Assembly: GCF_901000735.1 (NCBI RefSeq)
Contig: NC_081545.1
Span: 11,269,973-11,333,972 of the forward strand
From: Corylus avellana
Taxonomy: Eukaryota > Streptophyta > Magnoliopsida > Fagales > Betulaceae
Reading direction: 5' to 3'
DNA length: 64,000 nt
Shown here: positions 9,632 through 21,465 of the stretch, in pieces
How the letters are laid out: each line of letters begins with the position of its first letter
Numbering within the stretch: position 1 is the stretch's first letter
Position numbers and translations under genes: made by a program
Notes under the pieces: generated by a model
Databases searched by the model: none
What the model saw: the letters and a program-made list of their open reading frames with translations, nothing else
What the model was told of the DNA's origin: nothing

Positions 9632-12037
9632 TCACACATCATCATTGCAAGCTGGTTGGATGAAAATGATTAGTGCTTAATGATTCCAGCGACTAACATT
9701 GGTAACAACTTAAATTAAGTACAATATTCAGAATCAATCGCACGGAATAGTGCACAACCATAGTCACGTGCAAATATTATGTAGCACAGTACAAATCATT
9801 TAACAATAAAATTCTACAAGTCTATACTCCAGAGGTTGGAATCTTACATCTAGTTCCTACTGTATTATGGATCATGAGGCGCTCTTTATGCCCCAGAGGA
9901 AAAATCAAGCAAGAAAAGACAAAAGGAGAAAAGAATGCCTCCCTTCTAATATTGGACTCAAGCATTCATTATTCAAATATAGCATCCATAAACATCTATA
10001 AAGACTCCAACCTTTTTTAAAAAATTGACAATTAAAGTCCTATTTAGGAAAGTCTCAGCTCATCTTCTAAAGTGTGTAGTAAGCAGATTTTAATTTTCTT
10101 TATCAGTAAATCTCCTTCTATGAAGCACACAACTGCATACTGCAAGGCCACCACAATCCTAAACGCAGTCTTGGGGATGTACGGGATTACTCAAATGATA
10201 CGATAAGACTCTTAATTATAATGACAAGCAACACACAAGTTTTCCAGGATAAAATGGCTCACAAAAGCCACTGCATTATATTATTTGATGGATCCTCTGG
10301 GAAAAAAAACAAACTCCTATCATTCTTGTTCTAAATCTGTTGCTTTACATCACATTTCATCATTACTTCAAAATGATAGCTATCCTGCCTAACATATTGC
10401 CGATAGCACTCCCTACAGCTTTAAAATCTTGAAAACATAAATAAATCCAAGTCATTCCATCTTTGCTTCTTGATCTTCATCTAGTCTTGTTTCGGCCTAC
10501 AACATTAAAAGAGGAGTGTGTTTTTTTTACTAAAACAAAAATAGGAATAAGAGAGCAAAAGAACAACAATTGAAGAAGTAGACATCAAAGTCAAGTGTAG
10601 GAAATCTATTTGGTCCTGAAAATTTGAATGAAAAGAAAATAAAGGGAAAAAAACTTGATAATGAAATTGTATTTGGTTGAAAGAAAAGAATTCCAGATTC
10701 GGAGATCAGAAAAGATATAGAAGATATGTATCCTTGTATTTTACATTCTTGTCCAGAAAATTAAGCCTTAAGAAAATATACTTTTTTACAACCAAAAGGA
10801 AATTGGACAAGAATACATGAAATATATGCAATCCTTACCTAAGTGCTAACAGTGCAACGAGAAAGAAGAAGAAAAAGACGTAATGTTGTTGCAATCACAT
10901 TACTAGAAAATAAGTACACTCTTCGGAAGCCTGCCCAAGTAATCATAACATGTTGAACTACTAGAATATCCCTAAGAGACTATAGCTCGATACATCTGAC
11001 AAAGGAACCAAATTACTCAAACAAACATTGGCAACATCATGTGGGATAGTTCTAAAAAATAGAATCAATTCAAATTGGAAAATATTGAAAAACCACACTA
11101 ACTCATAGCACCGACATAGCCAAGTTCCATAACCAAAGTAACCAACGCAATTATAATGGATTACTTAGCACCAAACATTATAATATCACATATTCTTGAG
11201 AATAGAATAACTAATCATACCTTCAGAGAGCCAACCATAACTGCGTTGAGAGATTGATAGCATCGAAGTCATCAATGCTGATGCAGTTGCAGTGTGGTAT
11301 GGCAGCATCGACTCCACACAGAAGCTCATTTCAACAGGGCACCTGCAACACAAACAATACATTATCCACATTATCTGCTTCAACTCTAAACAATGTGACA
11401 TTATTAATGACTAAACTAATCTTAAACTCCGTTTGGAGACTGAGAAAAATCTAGGAAAAGAAAGCAATCAAAATTCGGAATATTATCTTTATATTCATCG
11501 CAGCTTTGTTTTACAGGAAATGAAAGCCTCACTTTCATCAACCCCATTATGCGTACTACATTTATCTAAAGATTACATATTTATCTCATCCCGGATGACC
11601 ATCAAAAACATCAAAATTCAAATTCTCCATCTGTTTTTCTTGTCCCACATTTTCTCAAACGCAAACGGCATAGACAAATTGGCACCCTGAACAATGTGAC
11701 AACGTAATACTAACTCTAAACTCTGTTTGGTTTTCGAGAAAATGTCCAGTGTTGCTCTCGCAGACAATAAAAAAGAAATAGACGTGCTCTAATTTCTACT
11801 AAAGACCGTTTTATGGCACCCCAGATAATCAAAAACTTTCACAGATAAAAAAAAAAAATCAGTTTCAGAATCTTCATATATATATATATACCTGAGAGGT
11901 GGAGTGGAGACGGGCTTTTTGGCTGCGGTGCGAAAGGGAGAGCCGGCGGCTTTGGCTTCAGGACTGAGCCGAGCCGCAGTGCGGCGAGCGGAGACGGAGC
12001 ATGAGCGGAAAATGGACCTGGCAGCGGCTGAGGCCAT
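9632..12037 (-). CDS. NFD6/NOXY2-like mitochondrial small protein, copy A
   Basis: Coding exons on the minus strand: 12037-11892, 11342-11221 and 9651-9632 (288 nt, 95 aa). The protein starts [20 protein letters not shown], an Arg/Ala/Ser-rich organelle presequence without acidic residues. Exon 2 encodes the family core [20 protein letters not shown] and the [10 protein letters not shown] block. Exon 3 adds only ACNDDV and the stop. Splice sites are CAG|GTATAT, TTGCAG, GAAG|GTATGA and ACCAG, all canonical. The family (NUCLEAR FUSION DEFECTIVE 6 and NONRESPONDING TO OXYLIPINS 2 in Arabidopsis) acts in mitochondria or plastids and is needed for polar nuclei fusion or oxylipin response; the biochemical role is unknown. 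An alternative last exon lies at 9276-9257. Sequence 7780-9630 probably includes 3' UTR or other alternative 3' exons. Confidence 0.88.
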
Positions 12038-12160
12038 CGGAGATTGGCTGTGGGAGGTTCCGAAGACGGTGAAGTTGACGGTGTTGCGTAGGGGTTTTGA
12101 GGTTTTAACTTTTAAGAAACCGTTCGGTGAGATGTGGTCCGTGGATCAACTCCTCATTGG

Positions 12161-15100
12161 AGGGTTTGTTTGGCTGTATGGATGCTCCAGCCTATGCCTG
12201 CTGTGGGCTATTTAGACTGCACTCCGGAATAAGGTCTTCCTAGACAGCCAAACAGACTTTACTCCATATTAACTCCTGGAAAAAAGAAAAAGAAAAAAAA
12301 GAAGGGAAGTGTAAGTGTAAGTGTTTTTTTAATAGCATATGAGATTCACAAGCGTTTTTAATAGCAATAGTTAAAAATAAAAAAATAAAAAATAAAAAAT
12401 AAAAACGCATGTGTGCCTTGCCAAGTGAAAAGACATGCTATTTATTCTTACATTTTTTTTTTTTTTTTTAGTAGTATGCGTTTTTCACATGTTTTTTTAA
12501 TAATAATAATAAAAAAAATCATGATGATATCGTAAGAAATTTACATCCATGACGATATTGATTATGACCTTGATACGGAGTTGAAGCTTCTTCTAACCCT
12601 AACTCTAACGAATGTGCTAACTATGAATATGATGTCAGAAAATTATGGATGACAATTCGTGTTTGCATGTTTAGTTTGAGTCATGTCAAGATATGAGTAT
12701 AAAATTATATAGGTCAATCCTAACTCAATCTATTAATTAAACGGATTAGGCCCCTTAATTTTTAATAGGTTTGCAGGAAATGTAAAAAATTTGTTAACGC
12801 TAAATGTCGTATATCAGTTTCAAGTTTGTAACACCCCGATGAAATTAATTAATTGGTAATTAACTTTATGGTTCACCTCCCAGTCTCATTCCACAAAGAA
12901 TAAAATTCAAGGATCCCATCCTCTCCGAAGAGAGTCTATAGTGGAAGACTTTTTCACTTATAAGCAAATATAGCTATAAATTAAATCACGATGATCAAAT
13001 AACCATAGAAAATCTAAAACATTATAACATAGATGATTCTCCAAATGTTATGGTCAAAAGACCAATTCATCCAAAACATATTATAGGATACAAGCCAAAT
13101 CTAATAGTCATAATATAACATCAAGTCACAAAGCCTAATCTTAAGAAGATAAAGCATGTAAATAATCTCAATCATATCCTAGTGGGTGGCTTTATCAACA
13201 TCCCATATATCCTTAAGCCACACGCAATCCAACTCCTTAAAAATAATCTTAGTTATATCCCTCAAAATAAGCTAGTACCTCCCGAGATCCATTGTCAATT
13301 ATACTATATATAAAACAACTCATGTTTAATATGTGGAAAAGATACAAGAGTAAGTTTATGACTTAATGAGTATAAATACATATAACATACAAGTTATTGC
13401 ATAGTGAACTCATATGTTTTTAAGTCAAATGCAGCAATGCAAGGTTACAATTCATCATTTGATGATATCATCATGAATGCAATATATATGTTGTAATAAG
13501 AAAATTATGTCATAGTTCAACTCTATATGATCTATCTAAGCCCTTAACCCCTTTTTGGTAGGGTTGGCGTTGTCCTAAAGAACTTGTAATACAATATTGG
13601 TTCCCCGGATATTATACGTGTACCATCCATCATTAGCAACTCAATCGAGTCTAACTCAGATGACCCAAGCTGCTAATAACGTCGGTCTATAGTAACCACC
13701 ACTCAAACATGGTTGCATCATTCATGAAACAACTATTGAATCCAAGACCAAATATAAAGAATCAACATCTTTTGACCATAGGGTTAACCTTTATAATTTT
13801 AATAAGCTCATGGTTGTTATCTTGCACGTACCGATGTATCATGTTATACGATGCAATTCATTTTTTTTTTTCCGTATTTTACATGTATGCTTTTGCAAAT
13901 CATCATTTTCGTTATCTTGTTTATTCATCATTCATTTTCACAAAATAGAGTTCACTATAATCTAAAGGTGTTTCATGAGAGTTTTAAAGATTCATGTTGA
14001 TATATAAAATACTCATGTTATGTGAAAATGACATAATAACAAGTATTCATGTGAGTTTTTACTCACTTATATCGTAAGGCTCCTCAACAAAATTCACCAA
14101 AGGCTCCACAACCTCGAAATATGAGAAAATACCTACCATTACTTATAAATCTGAGCTAAACAAGCCCTAAGTCCTAAAACGCTTAAAATATAGTTTCTGC
14201 GTGACCTTCGAACATTCGTACAAGGAGGATCGAATGTTCAATCACAACATCGAACTTTTCTATTAGAGAAGGTCAAGCGTTCAGTAATGGGCAGGAAACT
14301 CATTTCAAACCAAAAACTAGCAAAACCACTTATAGGCACGTCATAATGTCTTAACATGATTCCTAATAGAGTCCTAAGCCATAATAACACATCCATGCAG
14401 AAAGAACTGTGTCCAACATTATTAATACACTAAACCACCATTAAGCTAGTACTAAGGCCAACAAAATTATATACAAGCTTAAACCTACAAGTTATGGTAT
14501 GAAAAACAACTAGATAGTATAACAACTTAAGAAACGAATTAGGCTAGAAAAGTTACCTCCTTAGAAGAAAAACTAACAAGAATGCATCTTTTCCTCCAAA
14601 GCACTCACACAAACTCACTCTAGGGTAACACTAAGATAAAGGGGTGGAAATAGGTTGAAGGGATTTAGGGGAGGGGTATTTATAGAGGAACAGAGGTCAG
14701 AGGATAAGGATGAATTGGCTTACACAATATTGCCATGTGTCGAACATTCAGGAGGGGTACCTTCAAATGTTTGGTGTGCTATTAGACCAACGATCCTAGG
14801 GTTTCCAGTCGAATGTTCTAGAGTAGGGTTAAGGTCAAATGTTCAGACATCCAACCTTGAATGTTCATCACTAGGGTTTGACTTTATGTTCGATCATCCA
14901 AGCTCGAATGTTTGGCTAAGAAGAAAAGTTAAAATTCTTCCTTCCAATGAACCCTATTGAACTTAGCAACCTAATAGCCCTACCAAAGCTTACATAACCT
15001 TGATTATTACTTAAGGTATTACACGGGTTGTATTAAGACATGAGTAGAAGAATATATAGTCAACCATAACCCAACCAATTTAATTAAACGGCTGAGATCC

Positions 15101-15544
15101 CTCAATTTTAACCTTGCTAAATTTGTATTAGGTTCGTATCAACTTTGTAAATTATGTAAAAAATTGTCCACCTTACCAAAAATAGCTCAATGCATAATAA
15201 TTCCTAAGTCAGTTCTTGTGAGAAAAGTATGCTCAATACATAATAACTCAGTATGTCCTTTATACCTAGTGTAGGGGCCTATTAATAGGCTAAGAGGTAG
15301 AGTCCAACTTGGGATTAGAGTTTCTACCCCTAACTTGACCTAGGAGTGTTGAGAGTTTGAATTGGACCTGGACTCCTACTCCTATTCAATTTGGAGTATG
15401 ACTGTTAGCACAGATTTTTCTAGTAGAGTCCTACTCGGGCTCTGATTGTGTCTCCCTGAATTGGTAGCTCTGCCTGTCACAGGATCAGGATCTTATGGGC
15501 AGATTGAGTGAAATTATTCCCAACATATGCAGTTTTAAAAATGC
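12161..15544. other. Spacer between the duplicated segments; repeats, no gene
   Basis: I find no gene. A short inverted pair, GTTTGGCTGT (about 12168) and ACAGCCAAAC (about 12246), brackets a small MITE-like unit. Two ~150-bp degenerate direct repeats, near 12660-12800 and 15020-15165, share TTAATTAAACGG and a TCAAGAYATGAG-like block. They flank an unclassified repetitive body that begins TGTAACACCCC near 12829 and ends GGTATTACA near 15023. The organisation could be a degraded LTR-type element, but no gag, pol or primer-binding site is visible. Confidence 0.45.
14200..14915. repeat. Cluster of GAACATTCGA / TCGAATGTTC palindromic motifs
   Basis: The near-palindromic decamer TCGAATGTTC or its inverse, exact or with one or two changes, recurs at least eight times in two groups (about 14208-14285 and 14737-14915). 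It lies inside the unclassified repeat body between the duplicated segments. No array periodicity is visible. Confidence 0.6.
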
Positions 15545-16139
15545 ATAAGAGAATCACATACTCTATGAATCACATGCATTTTGGATCTTGCATATAAAAA
15601 TCACATTCTCTACTAAAAATGCTTTTGTCAGTTGGATTTCACCTCATATGCATCTTTGCCTTTCTTTCGTGTGAGTCTTTTGCTTTCAAAGATGTATTTA
15701 TTTCCACAATTTCTTTTAATAATGATACTTCAGCAGTTCAGCTATTCTCATCTTGTCGCTTTCAAAGCATTGAACCCCCCAAAACAAACAACTCTAGAAT
15801 CCAGTCGTTATTTTGATCCTCATCATTTGCTAACTCACCAGTCAAGGAACCAAGTTAAAAAACAGAAAAAAAAAAAAAAAATAAATAAATTCGAGCACAT
15901 AAACATTTTACACAAAATGCAAACCCTAAGCTCAAAAAAGGGTTTGATTGGAATTAGGGCAATAATCAACTGAATCAAGTTGAGTATTGAATGTTTAAGT
16001 TTAGTTCATCTAATTTTGTTTTGAACATGATCCAAACTCGAATCTATCATTGAGTTAGATAATTTATTCAAACTCTATTTTATTTTTAGAACGAATTCGA
16101 GTTTGTTCACAAGCTGTTCAATTAACTTATTCATTCCTT

Positions 16140-16232
16140 GTCCCTAAGGGGTAATGTAATTGGCTGGAGACCACGTCTTACAAAACGGAGATTCCTAATT
16201 CGAATCTCATTCCCGAACATATCAAAAAGAAA
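16140..16232 (+). mobile_element. SINE-like insertion with 16-bp target duplication
   Basis: A 93-bp insert is absent from the paralogous site near 6848. Its flanks are AACTTATTCATTCCTT (16124-16139) and AACTTATTCATTTCTT (16233-16248). It carries a tRNA-like tract around GGCTGGAGACC and a B-box-like AATTCGAATCTC, and ends in an A-rich tail. The size and long target duplication fit a short SINE. The A box is weak, so the family is unassigned. Confidence 0.6.
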
Positions 16233-16473
16233 AACTTATTCATTTCTTATATAAAGTAAATATTATCATTAGTTATTTAATTACTATTAAGATTTTTTTT
16301 TTTTTTTCATTTGAAGTTAGTTAGATAAATTATTTTTACTTATAAACTTCTAAAAATTAACTTCACCAACCTTGTATTTGTAATAAATCATATATGATTT
16401 TTTTTTTCTTATGCAATGAACTATTTTTAATATCTTATAACCATATTTAGAATAATGGACAATGAAACCTTAA

Positions 16474-17210
16474 GGCCTCGTTTGGTTCGCGGAATGTCTA
16501 GTCTATTGAAAAATGAATAGATATTACTAGGAATAGAAGAGTGTGAAATAGAATAACTAATCATATTCCTTAGTTTGGTAACAACACACATGCAAAAATT
16601 AGAATTGAATCAAAATTACGAAAAAGCCCCATTTTTTTTTTTCAAACTCATATTTTAAAAAAACATAATAATAAAATGGGGGGCCGACCACCCCAGAACA
16701 GCTCCGTGGGTGGCCTCAGCCACCCCCGATGACCTACGTGGTGGCCGCGACCACCATAGGGCCTCCGAGGGGGGTGGTTAGAGAGTGAGGACTACCCACA
16801 GGCTTGGGAGGACCCCCCCCCCCCCCTGTGAGAGCAAGGTGTCCCACCAAAGAAAAAAATTTAAATACTTTTAAAAATTAACTTTTGCTCCCCCAAATTA
16901 AATATTCTAATTCCGCCCCTTATCGAACCACCCCCAAGCACTCAAGCCACCCACTTTATTTTCATATTTTTTATTTTATTTTGTTATATATATATATGTG
17001 TGTGTGTGTGTGAAAAATGTATTCAATTCCTTAAAAATTAGCGAAGTCACTCATTTTTTAGTGGCTTAGCTAATCCTGCGTGTATTAAATTAGTAGTCCC
17101 AAGAGAATAAACTATTCTCAGGAATAATGTGTTACTAAATAAAGGAATAGCTATACCTAGAATTATATCTAGTCCATTCCAAGAGTCTATTTTGCAAACC
17201 AAACGGGACC
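16474..17210. mobile_element. Tourist-like (PIF/Harbinger) MITE
   Basis: The ends are GGCCTCGTTTGGTTCGC (16474) and the inverse of GGTCCCGTTTGGTTTGC (to 17210). They are flanked by TAA on both sides (16471-16473 and 17211-17213). A GGCCTGTTTGG-like terminus with a TWA target duplication is diagnostic of Tourist/Harbinger MITEs. The paralogous site near 7441 in copy A is uninterrupted. The interior holds a GC-rich hairpin stretch at about 16676-16800 and a poly-C run. No transposase is present. Confidence 0.85.
16676..16800. repeat. GC-rich hairpin module inside Tourist-like MITE
   Basis: Contains GGGTGGCCTCAGCCACCC and GTGGTGGCCGCGACCACC, inverse-complementary stems closely similar in design to the array at 5346-5620, within an otherwise AT-rich element. 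Confidence 0.7.
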
Positions 17211-18930
17211 TAAGTCTATATGTATGTTTTATAGTACACGCACACACACATATCTATATCAAGATAGGCAATCACAAGAATTCAATCTTGTTTAACCAAC
17301 CCCAACTTACAACACTTACTTTTTATTGGGCTCAACTAGTCAAGAACAGATCAGTTGAAGACATCAAACAGATACTGAATACATAGCCATCGGGAAGCTT
17401 ACCACAGAAAACATTTCAGCAAGGCTAATTTGATGAGAAAAAGAAAAGGCACTAGGAATAAGTTGCAACCACATAGAGAAAAAATTAATCTCAATGTTAG
17501 AAAGTAAGATGTCAAGGTAAAGCTGACAAGTGTATCAATGGATTGTAACTGAGGCAGACCTAAGTTTATGATGAAGGACAATTAAGTTAATAGTAAATAT
17601 TACAGGCAATTCTACAAGAAAAAGGAACTGTAAAAACATCACCAAGATTTGAGCAGATTACATCTGATAGTTAAGGACAATGTACAATGCTGCCATCAAA
17701 TTCCATGGCAACTAAAACTTGCTAGCAGTGCACATCTGTTTACAAATACAAATCAGCCGTCTACTATGCAAAACAGTATAAAGATCATTAAAGATATAAT
17801 TATTAGACAAAAAGTACAAAAAAAGAAGTGTTCAATAACTAATCTAGTAGCCATGATTACCACGAAATAGCAACAAAACTATAGAAGAAAGCAAGGAAAG
17901 ATCATCATAGTCCTTCTCCAGGCAGGATTGCCAACAATTAGAGGAGATTACAGCCCTAAACAAACAAAAGATGGAGTCAGAAATAAAACTATCAATTGAG
18001 TCGCAAAATGCTGGGCTCATTGCAACACCCAGATGGCAAGAAATGACATGTCCTTGAGTTATTTGAGACAAGGATATACTAAACTACAAGAATGGTATGA
18101 TTAGAAATCATCTCACATGGATGTTTACTATCATCATGTTTATACATAATTTCAAGAATTTTTTTTCCCTGTGAACATTCGATGATAATACAATACAGCA
18201 ACAATTCCTGCAATGAGCTAAAGTTGTGACAAAAAAGCTGCCATAGTTATCAACCTACATATCGATAAACCTAGAAATGGACTTCCTACTTTTTTGTTTT
18301 AGTCAAGAGATTTAGAACAGGCTAACTACACCGGAAACGCACGAGTACTTGACCTGGTGAGAGTTTCTCCCCCTGATACTTGGCCCCAATGGCAGTCAAT
18401 GGGAGAAACTATGATACTTGACCTTCTTCTTCTTTTTTTTTCTTTTCTTTTTTTTTTTTTTTTTTTCATTTTTTTAGTTCATCATATGTATCAAGAAGAT
18501 ACCTACTGCTCACTGTCATATATGCGGTAATAAAAAACTTCAACAAATAGAGAATGAAAAAGATAATTAGGAGTGTGCTCAAATGTTTTACATCAAGTTC
18601 TTATGGCCTTAGGCTAGAGCCAGATAAGGGGGAAAAAAAAAGAAATTTTAGGAAAAAAAAGGAAGTAAATTAATGCATTATTCTGCAATAATAGATCTTC
18701 CCAATTAAAGTCTATGAGCTATAAATACAAAATCATGCACCAGACAAATAGAGAAAATGTCTTAGCCATAGATAAAAACAACAAAGTCTACTAGTTCACT
18801 AAGTTTTGGAGCTCAGGATGTTCAACTTGTCTCTTCTGCAGCTCATTCAAAACTTCTAACTTATCAGCAATCAGTGTCTTATAATGAGCAATTTTGCGCA
18901 CAAAACTTTGGTTGACTCCTCGGGCATGCA

Positions 18931-21163
18931 TCATTCATCATCATTGCAAGCTGGTTGGATGAAAATGATTAGTATGCTTGCTCAATGATCCCAGCGACTA
19001 ACATTGGTAACAACTTAAATTAAGTACAATATTCAGAATCAAATAATGTAGCACAGTACAAATCACTTAACAATAAAATTCTACAAGTCTATACTTCAGA
19101 GGTTGGAATCTTACATCTAGTTCCTACTGTATTTTTGGATCATGAGACGCTCTTTATGCCCCAGAGGAAAAATCAACCAAGAAAAGACGAAAGGAAGAAA
19201 GAATGCCTCCCTTCCAAAATTGGAATGCTATTATTCAAATATAGCATCCTTAAACATCTATAAAGACTCCAACCTTTAAAAAAAAAAATTGACAATTCAA
19301 AGTCCTATTTAGGAAAGTCTCAGCTCATCTTCTAAAGTGTGTGGTAAGCAGACTTTCATTTTCTTTATCAGTAAATCTCCTTCTATGAACCGGACAACTG
19401 CATACTGCAAGGCCACCACAAATCCTAAACTCAGTCATGGGGATGTATGGGATTACTCAAATGATACAATAAGACTCTTATAAAAGTAGAAAAATTATAA
19501 TGACAAGCAACGCACAAGTTTTCCAGAATAAAATGGCTCACAAAAGCCACTGCATTATATTATTTGATGGATCCTCTGGGAAAAAAAAAACCTCCTATCA
19601 TTCTTATTCTAAATCGGTTGCTTTACATCACATTTCATCATTACTTCAAAAAGATAGCTATCCTGCCTAACATATTGCCGATAGCACTCCCTACAGCTTT
19701 AAAATCTTGAAAACATAAACAAATCCAAGTCATTCCATCTTTGCCTCTTGATCTTCATCCTGTCTCGTCTCGGCCTACAACATTACAAGAGTAGTGTGCT
19801 TTTTTAACTTAATCAAAAATAGGAATAAGAGAGCAAAAGAAGAACAATTGAAAAGGTAGACATCAAAGTCAAGAGTAGGAAACCTATTTGGTCCTGAAAA
19901 TTTGAATGAAAAGAAAATAAAGGGAAAAAAACTTGATAATGCAATTGTATTTGGTTGAAAGAAAAGAATTCCAGATTCGGAGATCAGAAAAGATATAGAA
20001 GATATGTATCCTTGTATTTTACATTCTTGTCCAGACAATTAAGCCATAAGAAAATATACTTTTTTACAACCAAAAGGAAATTTGACTATAGCTCGTTACA
20101 GCTGACAAAGGAACCAAATTACTCAAAACAAACATTGGCAACATCATGTGGGATAGTTCTCAAAAATAGAATCAAGTCAAATTGGAAAATCTTGAAAAAC
20201 CACACTAACTCATAGCAACACCAACATAGCCAAGTTAGGATTCTTTGGTTTTTAGGGTTTGTATAGGGTCTTCTTTTTGTGGGTTTTTGCGGGTTTTCTT
20301 ATGTGTACGTTCTGTGTACTTAGAGGCGCATTATGCTTTTTTTTTTATATATACAACATCACCTATAAAAATAAAAATAAAAACACCGACATGGCCAAGT
20401 TTCATAACCAAAGTAACCAACGCAATTATAATGGATTACTTAGCACCAAACATTATAATATCACATATTCTTGAGAATAGAATAACTAATCATACCTTCA
20501 GAGAGCCAACCATAAGTGCGTTGAGAGATTGATAGCATCGAAGTCATCAATGCCGATGCAGTTGCAGTGTGGTATGGCAGCATCGACTCCACACAGAAGC
20601 TCATTTCAGCAGGGCACCTTCAACACAAACAATACATTATCCACATTATCTTCCTTCAACTTTAAACAATGTGACATTATTAATGACTAAAAACTAATCT
20701 TAAACTCTGTTTGGACACCGAGAAAAATCTAGGAAAGAAAGCAATCAAAATTCGGAATATTATATTTATATTCATCGCAGCTTTGTTTTACAGGAAATGA
20801 AAGCCTAACTTTCATCAACCCCATTATTGGTACTACATTTATCCAAAGATTACATATTTATCTCATCCCGGATGACCATCCAAAACATCAAAATTCAAAT
20901 TCTCCATCTGTTTTTCTTGTCCCACATTTTCTCAAACGCAAACGGCATAGACAAATTGGCACCCTGAACAATGTGCCATCGTAATACTAACTCTAAACTC
21001 TGTTTGGTTTCCGAGAAAATGTCCAGTGTTGCTCTCACAGACAATAAAAAAGAAATAGACGTGCTCTAATTTCAACTAAAGACCGTTTTCTGGCACCCCA
21101 GATAATCAAAAACTCCCACAAACAAACAAAAATGGACAAAAAAATAAAATCAGTTTCAGAACC

Positions 21164-21207
<44 letters not shown>

Positions 21208-21358
21208 CGAGAGTTGGAGTGGAGACGGGCTTTTTGGCTGCGGTGCGGAAGGGAGAGCCGGCGGCTTTGGCTTTGGCTTCGGGACCGAGGCGAGCCGCGG
21301 TGCGGCGAGCGGAGACAGAGCATGAGCGGAAAATGGACCTGGCAGCGGCTGAGGCCAT
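18931..21358 (-). CDS. NFD6/NOXY2-like mitochondrial small protein, copy B
   Basis: Coding exons on the minus strand: 21358-21207, 20617-20496 and 18950-18931 (294 nt, 97 aa). The presequence is [20 protein letters not shown] as in copy A, with a two-residue KA insertion after EAKA. Differences include R to G at the exon 1/2 junction, S to T in the SYGW block (TYGW), and a C-terminus of ACNDDE instead of ACNDDV. Splice contexts are weaker than in copy A: the donor CAG|GTATAT became CGG|GTATAT and runs straight into an AT microsatellite, and the exon 2 acceptor TTGCAG became TTGAAG. The alternative last exon is deleted. An LTR retrotransposon starts 108 bp upstream of the ATG and has removed or displaced the rest of the promoter. 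The frame is intact, so it may be functional, but expression is doubtful. Confidence 0.82.
20237..20381 (+). mobile_element. 5'-truncated LINE 3' end with 20-bp target duplication
   Basis: A 145-bp insert is absent from copy A. It is flanked by AACACCAACATAGCCAAGTT (20217-20236) and AACACCGACATGGCCAAGTT (20382-20401). It contains GTACTTAGAGGCGCATTATG, close to the GTACCTGGAAGCGCCTTACG seen near 57680, and ends in an AAATAAAA tail. It lies in intron 2 of NFD6-like copy B. Confidence 0.8.
21166..21205. repeat. AT microsatellite abutting a splice donor
   Basis: About 20 AT units begin directly at the 5' splice site of exon 1 of NFD6-like copy B. Copy A has only about 6 units at the same place (11878-11890). 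Confidence 0.9.
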
Positions 21359-21465
21359 CGGAGATTGGTTGTGGGAGGTGGCGTTTGACGGTGTTGCGTA
21401 GGGGTTTTGAGGTTTTAAGTAACACAGTTCGGTGAGATGTGGTCCGTGGATCAACTCCTCATTGG

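Larger units (their letters stand above)
6590..12160. repeat. Segmental duplication, copy A (contains NFD6-like gene A)
   Basis: This stretch aligns in direct orientation with 15545-21465. Shared landmarks include TCATTGAG(C/T)TAGATAATTTATT near 6755 and 16054, the gene exons, and GGATCAACTCCTCATTGG at the right end (12143-12160 and 21448-21465). Differences between the copies are discrete insertions and deletions listed separately. Confidence 0.9.
15545..21465. repeat. Segmental duplication, copy B (contains NFD6-like gene B)
   Basis: Direct-orientation homologue of 6590-12160. Compared with copy A it has gained a SINE-like insert, a Tourist-type MITE and a LINE 3' end. It lacks the Mutator-like MITE and the alternative last exon. 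It is cut at its right edge by copia element A at 21466. Confidence 0.9.

Noticed and set aside
11904..12215. 103-codon plus-strand frame ([12 protein letters not shown]...)
   Set aside because: Shadow of exon 1 of the NFD6-like gene, which is on the minus strand; the same shadow recurs over copy B.
12660..15165. Complete LTR retrotransposon between the duplicated segments
   Set aside because: The flanking direct repeats are too degenerate, and no primer site, purine tract or gag/pol frame was visible, so only a repeat-rich spacer is claimed.
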